A stretch of 10,046 bases of DNA from Planctomycetaceae bacterium (lineage in GTDB: Bacteria; Planctomycetota; Planctomycetia; Pirellulales; Lacipirellulaceae): assembly GCA_002713555.1 (NCBI GenBank), contig PATG01000018.1:107729-117774 (forward strand), read 5' to 3'. The position numbers and the translations under genes are program-made. Below are positions 1-6,585 of this stretch, piece by piece. Within the stretch, counting starts at the first letter, position 1. Every line of letters starts with the position of its first letter. The notes under the pieces were generated by a model. It was given only the letters and a program-made list of their open reading frames with translations, made no database searches and had not been told where the DNA came from.

Positions 1-2320
1 TCCAGACATCGCTGGCGATGCCAAATTGTTCGATGAGGATCTCTGCAGCGCGTAATGCTTCACGTAGAATAGGGCCACTCCCAAAGAGTTGGACTTGAGC
101 AGCCTCGGTTTCGGTCTTTTGCGAAGCCGTACTGGCGACCTGATACATGCCGCGAATGATACCTTCTTCGCACCCTGCAGGCATTTCAGGCATCAGGTAG
201 TTCTCGTTTTCCAACGTGATGTAGTAGATAGCCGTTTCGTTCTCCTGGTACATACGTTTGAGTCCATCAAACAGGATAACAGCCGTCTCGTAGGCGTAAG
301 CGGGGTCGTATGCGCGCACCGTGGGAAAAGCCATTGCGTTGATCAGGCTATGGCCATCCTGGTGTTGCAATCCTTCGCCATTGAGAGTCGTACGGCCAGC
401 AGTACCTCCCAGCATGAAACCTTTGGCTCGCATATCGGCAGCGGCCCAAATCAAGTCGCCAATTCGTTGGAAACCAAACATGGAGTAATAGATGAACATG
501 GGAATCATGTTCACTCCGTGGGATGCATAGCTGGTCCCTGCTGCATTGAACGAAGACATCGATCCTGCTTCGGTGATTCCTTCTTCCAGGAGCTGGCCGT
601 CTTTGGCTTCTTTGTAGTACGAGATTTGATCCGAATCGACGGGTTCATAAAGTTGCCCAGCGTGGGCATAAATGCCGACTTGTCGGAACAGACCTTCCAT
701 GCCGAAGGTACGAGATTCGTCAGGGACAATGGGGACAATATGTTTACCAATTCCCTTGTCCCGCAGCAAATCACTGAGCAAGCGGACAAATCCCATGGTA
801 GTCGACATCTCTTTGCCGGGACCTTTGCTGACGAGCTTGGCCATTGATTTCTGGTAATCGGCAAGTTGAGGCACTTCCATCGTTACGGGAGCCGTACTGC
901 GCGCTGGTACGGGGCCACCCAGTTCTTCGCGTTGTTTGCGGAGATAGACCATTTCGGGGCTGTCTTCCGGTGGGCGATAAAAGGGTGCTTCCGCAACTTT
1001 TTCGTCGGAAATGGGTATTCCAAATCGTGTCCGGAACTCGCGCAGCTCGTCCTCGTTGAGCTTTTTCTGATTGTGGGTAACGTTGCGACCTTCGCCTCCT
1101 TCGCCGACTCCATACCCCTTGATCGTCTTTGCAATTACTACCGAGGGCCTGTCGGTGCACTCGATGGCTGCTTTGTAAGCGGCATAAACTTTTTCTGGGT
1201 CGTGCCCACCTCGGCGCAATTTGCTGAGCTTTTCATCCGAATAGTTCTTTACCAGTTCGAGCAGTTCTGGATATTTGCCGAAGAAGTCCTGGCGAATAAA
1301 ATCACCGTCCTTCACCACATAATTTTGGTACTGACCGTCCACCACTTCCATCATTCTTTGTGCCAGCCGTCCTTGTTCGTCTTGTTCGAGGAGCGGATCC
1401 CAATCGTCACCCCAGATGACTTTGATGACGTTCCAGCCCGCACCCCGAAAAGCACCTTCTAATTCTTGGATAATTTTTCCATTGCCACGTACCGGTCCAT
1501 CGAGTCGCTGCAAATTGCAATTAATGACAAAGGTAAGATTGTTGAGTTTTTCGCGGGAGGCAAGAGTGATGGCTCCGAGTGTCTCGGGTTCGTCGCATTC
1601 GCCGTCACCCAGGAAAGCCCAGACGCGTTTGTGGGAAGTATCAACAATACCCCGATCGAGCAGGTACTCGTTAAAACGCGCCTGGTAAATTGCCATAATC
1701 GGCGCCAAGCCCATGGATACCGTGGGGAATTCCCAAAAGTCTGGCATCAACCAAGGATGCGGATAGGACGATAAGCCACCTCCCTCACTTAATTCACGCC
1801 GAAAGTTAACCAGATTCTGTTCGGTGAGTCGTCCTTCAAGAAACGCTCGCGCGTACATGCCAGGTGCTGCGTGCCCTTGGAAGTACACTTGATCGCCATC
1901 GTGACCGTTTCCGCGACCGCGTATAAAGTGATTGAGTGCTACTTCGTAGAGTGTTGCTGATGAGGCAAAGGTTGAGATATGTCCACCCGGTGCAGCCGGG
2001 TCACGATTAGCGCGGGTTACCATGGCCATGGCGTTCCAGCGGACAAAGCTTTTGATGCGCCGTTCTAGCTCTCGATTTCCGGGGTAGGGTGGTTGTTTAT
2101 CGCGAGGTATTGTGTTGACGTAGGGGGTGGTGGCAACGAATGGAAGTTCGACTCCGTTGCGATGCGCCAAACCATCCAGGGCGGTCAACAATTGTTGGAC
2201 ACGTTGTGGACCTTTGCTCTCTAGCACATAGTCGAGTGATTCGAGCCATTCCGTCGTTTCGACTGGGTCGGAATCGCCTGGAATGGGCGACTTGGGAGGA
2301 TTCACATCAGTATTGGCCAT
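1..2320 (-). CDS. aceE: Pyruvate dehydrogenase E1 component, homodimeric type (partial, C-terminus beyond window)
   Basis: Thiamine-diphosphate-dependent E1 of the cytoplasmic pyruvate dehydrogenase complex. It decarboxylates pyruvate and passes the acetyl group to the lipoyl arm of E2. The frame is open from an ATG at 2320 to the window edge, 773 codons with no stop; E. coli AceE has 887 residues, so roughly 115 C-terminal residues are missing. Visible landmarks are GGHIS with His114 and QGHAAP with His150, spaced as the E. coli active-site pair His106/His142. The thiamine-binding GDGE motif starts at residue 238 and is followed by NCNLQRLDGPVRGNG. The second transketolase-like domain shows DESRTFGMEGLFRQ around residues 530-545. 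The start follows a modest AGGA about 11 nt upstream. It lies 152 bp downstream of lpdA on the same strand, which suggests co-expression. Very close to the E. coli enzyme along its length, so the call is secure. Confidence 0.97.
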   Translation of the reverse strand, partial: MANTDVNPPKSPIPGDSDPVETTEWLESLDYVLESKGPQRVQQLLTALDGLAHRNGVELPFVATTPYVNTIPRDKQPPYPGNRELERRIKSFVRWNAMAMVTRANRDPAAPGGHISTFASSATLYEVALNHFIRGRGNGHDGDQVYFQGHAAPGMYARAFLEGRLTEQNLVNFRRELSEGGGLSSYPHPWLMPDFWEFPTVSMGLAPIMAIYQARFNEYLLDRGIVDTSHKRVWAFLGDGECDEPETLGAITLASREKLNNLTFVINCNLQRLDGPVRGNGKIIQELEGAFRGAGWNVIKVIWGDDWDPLLEQDEQGRLAQRMMEVVDGQYQNYVVKDGDFIRQDFFGKYPELLELVKNYSDEKLSKLRRGGHDPEKVYAAYKAAIECTDRPSVVIAKTIKGYGVGEGGEGRNVTHNQKKLNEDELREFRTRFGIPISDEKVAEAPFYRPPEDSPEMVYLRKQREELGGPVPARSTAPVTMEVPQLADYQKSMAKLVSKGPGKEMSTTMGFVRLLSDLLRDKGIGKHIVPIVPDESRTFGMEGLFRQVGIYAHAGQLYEPVDSDQISYYKEAKDGQLLEEGITEAGSMSSFNAAGTSYASHGVNMIPMFIYYSMFGFQRIGDLIWAAADMRAKGFMLGGTAGRTTLNGEGLQHQDGHSLINAMAFPTVRAYDPAYAYETAVILFDGLKRMYQENETAIYYITLENENYLMPEMPAGCEEGIIRGMYQVASTASQKTETEAAQVQLFGSGPILREALRAAEILIEQFGIASDVW

Positions 2321-2472
2321 AGTGGCAGTTCCTAATTAGTAAACATCGGACGTGAATTTCAGTGGACCCTTCAGACTTGTGTTTATCATGAGAGTTAATT
2401 TTAGTCATCTCAGGGCGATTTGGTAGTCTGATGTTTTCGCCTCACCCGCAAATACAGGGGCACTTTATTGCT
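2321..2472 (-). other. lpdA-aceE intergenic spacer
   Basis: 152 bp between the lpdA stop and the aceE start. I see no convincing rho-independent terminator: no strong hairpin followed by a T-run on the minus strand. Only weak promoter-like hexamers occur (a TAAAAT without a good -35). Read-through from lpdA into aceE is therefore plausible but not shown. Confidence 0.4.
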
Positions 2473-3906
2473 TTATTTTCTTTTGGGTCGATAAACCTCC
2501 GTAGCCGTACCCAAGTGGACTTCACCAGCGAAGGCCATCGTTTCGCTCAGCGTGGGATGGGGGTGGATCGATTCCGTCAGATCAATAACCGTGCATCCCA
2601 TTTCAATTGCCACAACCGCTTCGGCAATCAATTCACCTGCTCCTGAGCCAACAATTCCACAACCAAGCAGGCGGTCATTTTCAGGATCAATGAGCCATTT
2701 GGTGAGGCCATCCGTTTTGCCCATCGCGATGGCCCGTCCACTAGCCTGCCACGGATATTGAGCTATTTTCACATCGCGGCCGGCTTGCTTGGCTTCGTCT
2801 GCTGTGAGACCGGCCCAGGCAATTTCAGGATCGGTAAATACGACAGCTGGAATTGCCATTTTGTCGAAGGCAGCCGGTTCGCCGGCGAGTACCTCGGCTG
2901 CAACCTTTCCCTCGTGCGATGCCTTGTGGGCCAACATCGGATCACCCGCCACATCGCCGATTGCCAAAATGTGTGGGTCGGCTGTGCATTGATGGTGATC
3001 AACTTGAACAAAGCCGCGTTCGTCGACAACCACATTCGTGTTCTCCAAGCCAAAACCCTGGCTTACCGGACGTCGTCCTACTGAGACCAGTACCCGGTCG
3101 TACGATAATGTTTCTTCTCCACTGGCGGATTGCAGACCAGGACCTTGCATCTGAACTCCAACTTTTTTTCCCGAGTCTTTCAGCCCTACGACTTTTGTAC
3201 CCAGATAAATGTTCTCGTACAGATCTTCCAGGCGTTTGTGGAGTGGCTTGACCAGATCTCGGTCGGCTCCAGGTAGTAGTCCTTCGGTGAGTTCTACTAC
3301 CGAAACTTTTGTGCCGAGTTCAGCGTAGACAGTGCCCATTTCCAGCCCAATATAACCTCCTCCAATGATAAGTAATTTCTTGGGGATGTCTTGCAGGGCC
3401 AGTGCGCCGGTAGAATCCATTACGCGATCGGACCCAATATCAAACATCTGGGGCATTGCAGGGACAGAACCAGTTGCGAGAACACAATGGTCAAAAGTAA
3501 TTCGCTCGCTGTCGTAAGTGTCAGGGTTTCCCCCTTCGAGTTGGAGCGTTTGCGAATCGACGAAAATCCCCCGTGCATTCACAATGCGCACCTTCCGGCG
3601 TTTGGCCAACTGGGCCAGTCCTCCGGTGAGCGTGTCGATCACTTTCTCTTTGCGAGCTCGCATCGCTTTGACATCGATTTTTGTCTTGCCATAGTTTACG
3701 CCCCATTCGGACATGTCACGCGCATCACCAATGACTTTGGCGACGTGCAACAGAGCTTTCGAAGGGATGCAACCGCGCAACAAACACGTGCCACCCAAGC
3801 GAGGGTCTGCCTCGACGACGGTAACTTCCAGACCCAGATCGGCAGCCATAAATCCAGCAGCATAGCCACCGGGGCCACCTCCGAGGACGACAACAGATGA
3901 ATGCAT
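2473..3906 (-). CDS. lpdA: Dihydrolipoamide dehydrogenase (E3)
   Basis: FAD-dependent disulfide oxidoreductase that reoxidises the dihydrolipoyl arm of 2-oxoacid dehydrogenase complexes and passes electrons to NAD+. Its 477 residues are a normal family length. In order: FAD-binding GGGPGG at residues 9-14; the redox disulfide GGTCLLRGC with Cys41 and Cys46; the NAD-binding GGGYIG at 182-187; the second FAD contact AIGDVAG with Asp318; and the C-terminal dimer-interface catalytic segment HPHPTLSE with His450 and Glu455. All key residues of an active enzyme are present. ATG at 3906 is preceded by GAGAG about 8 nt upstream. The gene ends in TAA, 152 bp before aceE on the same strand, so its likely partner is the pyruvate dehydrogenase complex. 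No E2 gene sits between them. The same E3 may also serve 2-oxoglutarate dehydrogenase (inference). Confidence 0.97.
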   Translation of the reverse strand: MHSSVVVLGGGPGGYAAGFMAADLGLEVTVVEADPRLGGTCLLRGCIPSKALLHVAKVIGDARDMSEWGVNYGKTKIDVKAMRARKEKVIDTLTGGLAQLAKRRKVRIVNARGIFVDSQTLQLEGGNPDTYDSERITFDHCVLATGSVPAMPQMFDIGSDRVMDSTGALALQDIPKKLLIIGGGYIGLEMGTVYAELGTKVSVVELTEGLLPGADRDLVKPLHKRLEDLYENIYLGTKVVGLKDSGKKVGVQMQGPGLQSASGEETLSYDRVLVSVGRRPVSQGFGLENTNVVVDERGFVQVDHHQCTADPHILAIGDVAGDPMLAHKASHEGKVAAEVLAGEPAAFDKMAIPAVVFTDPEIAWAGLTADEAKQAGRDVKIAQYPWQASGRAIAMGKTDGLTKWLIDPENDRLLGCGIVGSGAGELIAEAVVAIEMGCTVIDLTESIHPHPTLSETMAFAGEVHLGTATEVYRPKRK

Positions 3907-4349
3907 AAAACTCTCAATGCGGGCGATAGAAATCTGAGTAATCCCCTATTTTACCGTGCTTGGCCGTTCTCACAATGGCGCTCTGGAAGGTCTGTTTTGG
4001 GTTTCTGAGAGCCTATCCATTTATAACGCCGGTAAATTGTGCCAGGGTGCCATTTCGGCCGGGGGCTTGGAATTCCCTCAGATTGGAGAATCCGGCTTAT
4101 GCATCCATTCTTGAACACTCCAACACGAGGAGCACAAATTTCCTTGCCGCGATAGGGTATTGGCAATTCAGTGGACAGTCGGTAGCAGAAAACGAAGGTG
4201 GCGGGTTTGGCGCCCGAACCAGCAAGCCATTGGCCCGACAATTCACGGTGTCAACCTGGACGTGTCATTTTCATTCAGGAACGGAACGCTGGACGTCGAA
4301 GCCTAGAGATAAAGATTCTTTCGATGACCAAAAGCAAATCGAACAACCA
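3907..4349. other. 443-bp intergenic region without a convincing gene
   Basis: This gap lies between the selenoprotein gene and lpdA. Open frames exist on both strands (plus 3960-4403, minus 4241-3951), but their translations show no recognisable domain, no credible composition and no good ribosome site, and they overlap one another. Near the selenoprotein stop there is only a weak 5-bp inverted repeat (4321-4325 with 4338-4342, 12-nt loop) without a T-run, so I do not call a terminator. The candidate lpdA promoter lies at its low-coordinate end. I see nothing else in it. Confidence 0.5.
3948..3975 (-). promoter_or_regulatory. Candidate sigma70-like promoter for lpdA
   Basis: On the minus strand, TTGTGA (3975-3970) and TAAAAT (3953-3948) are separated by 16 bp. 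This matches 4 of 6 consensus positions at -35 and 5 of 6 at -10. Transcription would start near 3941, leaving a leader of about 35 nt before the lpdA ATG. Read by eye and not tested; chance matches of this quality occur. Confidence 0.4.
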
Positions 4350-5171
4350 CTACACGGAGGAACGTCCGCGTCTACCCAGTATCATTATGCTGAGTGTGGC
4401 TAAGGCCAGAGCACAAGCTGTGGGTTCCGGTATGGCTGCAGTCGAAGCGGATAGGGGCGGAGCGGAAGGACCAAAGTTGTTTTCCCAGTCTGCCAGATCG
4501 TTCGCGTCGTACGTACTTCCAAACCCAAGCTGCCACATGAGAAAGTCAAGGCCGTCAACGCTGTCGTCAGCGTCGAAGTTGCCCGGGTAGGTAGAATTTA
4601 CAAACAGATCCAGGAGCGTGTTGTAGTTTGCAGAGATTCCCAAGTCGTTTGCATTTAGATTGTATACGGCTCTCGGCACATTTTGCTCATCCAGGATTAT
4701 CACATCACGTAAGGTTACTTGCCATAGATTCAAGATGTTAGTTGCCACATCATCCTGTAGCCAGGGAATGTCTGCATCTGCAGTGAAAGCTGTGTTTCCA
4801 CCCGAGCCCGCTACATTGACTCCCAAGATCTGGATATCCAGCATCGGGTAGACTGAATCGAGTTCAGACTGCATGCTGTCGAGGTGCACAAACTGTGCAC
4901 GGCAGTAGCCTCACGTACTGAGGCCAAAGTACCAGCCAGAAACCTGTCCGACATAATCTCGGGGCGAAATGTTCGTTTGGTAGGTTGTTGAAGTGCTGTT
5001 CTCGTCAGACAGTGAAAAATCAGGCACGATCCCCTGTCCTACGGCTGACATGCTCCATGAACTGAGGCCGAGAACTGTCAGGATTGCAGCAAGATGCCTC
5101 CTTATGAGGCGCGGGGCTCCCTGATGAGATATGGAGGCCCCCTTTTGTGATATGGAAGTCTGACGTTGCAC
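4350..5171 (-). CDS. Probable selenoprotein: secreted thioredoxin-like redox protein with Sec-x-x-Cys centre, dockerin-like segment and PEP-CTERM anchor
   Basis: One frame of 273 residues is interrupted only by TGA at 4913-4911, read here as selenocysteine 87. A GTG start at 5171 follows GGAG with a 10-nt gap. Residues 22-45 form a signal peptide (Arg-Arg-His, then a hydrophobic run ending Ser-Ala-Val-Gly). The mature domain runs about 48-195: PDFSL, then SGWYFGLST-Sec-GYC with Sec87 and Cys90 as a UxxC redox pair, helix AQFVHLDSMQSELD, strand LDIQILGVNV, IPWLQD at 135-140 and RDVIILDEQN, in the order expected of a redoxin/thioredoxin fold. Residues 196-233 are a dockerin-like segment with the calcium loop DADDSVDGLD and a second ANDLADWENNFG. 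IPEP at 247-250, a hydrophobic stretch 252-265 and Arg-Arg 267-268 form a PEP-CTERM sorting tail. It should act outside the cytoplasmic membrane as a thiol oxidoreductase or peroxidase-like enzyme; the substrate is unknown. The alternative is a pseudogene with a nonsense mutation, which the UxxC position and the hairpin after TGA argue against. Confidence 0.85.
4884..4913 (-). promoter_or_regulatory. Bacterial SECIS element directing Sec insertion at the in-frame UGA
   Basis: In mRNA sense, UGA (4913-4911) is followed by a 10-nt spacer (4910-4901) and then GUGCACAGUUUGUGCAC (4900-4884). This folds into a perfect 7-bp stem, GUGCACA with UGUGCAC, and a GUU loop; if the A-U closing pair opens, it is a 6-bp stem with loop AGUUU. 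Known bacterial SECIS elements have a small stem-loop starting about 11 nt after UGA with a guanine in the first loop positions. E. coli fdhF has an 11-nt spacer and a GGUC loop, so the shared loop dinucleotide is GU. GAG spanning the UGA can also pair with CUC just after the stem, giving a short lower helix. The expected reader is SelB with Sec-tRNA, encoded elsewhere. Confidence 0.82.
5115..5156 (-). repeat. Two imperfect tandem copies of a 21-nt unit in the selenoprotein N-terminus
   Basis: 5156-5136 and 5135-5115 match at 17 of 21 positions and encode SISQKGA and SISHQGA. The duplication lengthens the region before the hydrophobic core of the signal peptide. It keeps the frame and probably has no effect on the mature protein. 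Confidence 0.6.
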
Positions 5172-5350
5172 GATGCTTTAGCTCCGACTCGGAAGTTCCT
5201 GAAAGCTATCCAGTCTCAGATGAATAGCTAAAAACACTGTCACCATGCACAACGCAGACCTGTAGGCCTTCTGCAGGTTTGGGGGCCTTTTATAGGTTTG
5301 GGAGTGTCCCGAAATGAATCAGCGCGATTGACTGGGCGCTGAACTGAGAA
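5172..5350 (-). promoter_or_regulatory. Structured 5' leader of the selenoprotein mRNA
   Basis: The predicted leader contains an inverted repeat AGCTAT/ATAGCT (5204-5209 and 5224-5229, 14-nt loop) just upstream of the GGAG ribosome site at 5185-5182. A second, imperfect hairpin lies at 5258-5278 with ACCTG/CAGGT arms, and a direct repeat of CCCAAACCT has copies starting 19 bp apart (5283-5275 and 5302-5294). I recognise no known riboswitch class. The structures could affect translation or be chance. Confidence 0.35.
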
Positions 5351-5356
5351 GGATTC

Positions 5357-5385
5357 ATTATAGCAAGAGGGGAGTTTGGTTGCAA
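5357..5385 (-). promoter_or_regulatory. Sigma70-like promoter for the selenoprotein gene
   Basis: On the minus strand, TTGCAA (5385-5380) and a perfect TATAAT (5362-5357) are separated by exactly 17 bp. Transcription would begin near 5350, giving a leader of about 179 nt before the GTG start. It lies downstream of the epimerase-like gene, so the selenoprotein is probably transcribed separately. This is the best promoter match I found in the window. Confidence 0.65.
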
Positions 5386-5468
5386 AGATTTGGCTGGATT
5401 CCTTAGCAGTCCAGGTTTTCTACAGAACCGCCTTACCCTTTTCTAGGTATTGGGCTTATCGGACCAGC

Positions 5469-6389
5469 TTACTTTTTCAGCAAATAACGGAGGGCAGGCT
5501 CAAGATCCGGGTATTGGAAGTTGTATCCAGCAACGGACAAGACATCCGGTACAACGCGCGCGCTGGCTAGCAGTAGAGGATCGGCCATTTCACCGAAGGC
5601 CAGCCGAGCTGCCCAGGCGGGCATGGGCAAGAAGGTAGGTCTTCCCAGCACACGGCCCAGGGTCTTGGTGAACTCACGATTTGTAACAGCTTGTGGTGTG
5701 ACCAGGTTGACCGGACCACAAAGAGAATCCTGCTCGAGCACGAATTGGATGGCACCCACAACATCGTCGATTGTGATCCAGCTAAAGTACTGCTGGCCAT
5801 CACCAATCTGGCCACCGATTCCCAGTTGAAAGGGTAAGAGCATTTTGGCCAGCGCACCGCCCTGTGGGCTAAGCACGACCCCAATGCGTAAATTGGTTAC
5901 CTGAATACCTGCATTGTCAGCTGCCAAGCAGGCTCGCTCCCATTGCAGGCAGACTTCGGGCAGGAACCCGTCGCCACTGGAGGCCGACTCATTAAGTTCA
6001 TCCGAAAACCGGTGGCCGTAGTAGCCTATGGCTGATGCACTGACAAACACCTTGGGCTTGCTCGTTAAGCCGGCGAGCGTTTCGCTTAGCAAGGTTGTGC
6101 CTTGGACCCGGCTTTCAAGAATTTGTTTTTTGTATTTTTCGCTCCAGCGTCGTCCTGCGATATTGGCTCCAGCTAGATGCACAACCGCATCGACACCCTC
6201 CAGCCGACCTTGGTCAATTTCGCCTTGTATCGGGTCCCAAGCCAATTCAGTTTGCGCATCGCGGACGGGACGCCGCACAGCACGAAGCACTTGCTTCCCT
6301 TCGGCCTGAAGTGCAGCAACGAGTCGGGTTCCTACAAGTCCAGTCGAACCGGTCACCAGGACCGTTTTTGGGGCAGGATGATTGGCCAT
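5469..6389 (-). CDS. TIGR01777/YfcH-type NAD(P)-binding epimerase-like protein
   Basis: Extended short-chain dehydrogenase/reductase of 306 residues, the usual family length. The N-terminal Rossmann fold shows VTGSTGLVG with Gly14, Gly17 and Gly20. HLAGANIAGRRW at 71-82 and SASAIGYYG at 117-125 are hallmarks of this family. Residues about 143-176 carry the conserved CLQWERACLAADNAGI and LRIGVVLSPQGGAL segments, followed by SWITIDDVVGAI near 203-213. The C-terminal part (about 255-303) matches the DUF1731 region. The reaction is unknown for most members; they are annotated as nucleoside-diphosphate-sugar epimerase-like by fold only. No signal peptide, so cytoplasmic. ATG at 6389 with GAGAA about 9 nt upstream; TAA at 5471-5469. 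It lies 196 bp downstream of the FGE-like gene. The family is secure, the substrate is not. Confidence 0.93.
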   Translation of the reverse strand: MANHPAPKTVLVTGSTGLVGTRLVAALQAEGKQVLRAVRRPVRDAQTELAWDPIQGEIDQGRLEGVDAVVHLAGANIAGRRWSEKYKKQILESRVQGTTLLSETLAGLTSKPKVFVSASAIGYYGHRFSDELNESASSGDGFLPEVCLQWERACLAADNAGIQVTNLRIGVVLSPQGGALAKMLLPFQLGIGGQIGDGQQYFSWITIDDVVGAIQFVLEQDSLCGPVNLVTPQAVTNREFTKTLGRVLGRPTFLPMPAWAARLAFGEMADPLLLASARVVPDVLSVAGYNFQYPDLEPALRYLLKK

Positions 6390-6585
6390 GATGTTTTCTC
6401 AATAAAATCGAACTGGCACTCCGATGCTGAGTAGACCACGAATCGTGTGAAGGAAAAAGTCCCCAAGCTCTCCGGAAAACCAAGAAATCGCGAGCCAAAG
6501 GTTACCACAGCTCAGGGAAATCCCACTGAAGAGACCCTATGGAACACGCAGCAGGAGCGGAAGAAGAAATAGGGGTGGGGGCTTG

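Noticed and set aside
89..1774. Several plus-strand open frames of 90-250 codons
   Set aside because: They are antisense to aceE, whose protein sequence is strongly conserved throughout; composition is that of shadow frames.
3951..4241. 96-codon minus-strand open frame
   Set aside because: No domain or credible ribosome site, and it covers the candidate lpdA promoter; probably a chance frame.
4237..4254. TTGACA hexamer on the minus strand in the 443-bp gap
   Set aside because: A perfect -35-like hexamer, but no acceptable -10 at 16-18 bp.
4321..4342. TCGAT/ATCGA inverted repeat as terminator of the selenoprotein gene
   Set aside because: Five pairs with a 12-nt loop and no following T-run; too weak.
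3960..4403. 147-codon plus-strand open frame between lpdA and the selenoprotein gene
   Set aside because: No recognisable domain, low-quality composition, and it runs into the 3' end of the selenoprotein gene on the other strand.
4350..4889. Separate GTG-started 179-residue gene
   Set aside because: The GTG lies inside the SECIS stem, has no ribosome site or signal peptide, and would begin in the middle of the thioredoxin-like domain, although the product has export tails.
4911..4913. TGA as an ordinary nonsense mutation or genuine end of an 86-residue protein
   Set aside because: The frame continues cleanly for 186 more codons with a complete redoxin core, dockerin-like and PEP-CTERM tails; the TGA occupies the first Cys position of a CxxC motif and is followed by a SECIS-type hairpin. 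An 86-residue product would have half a domain.
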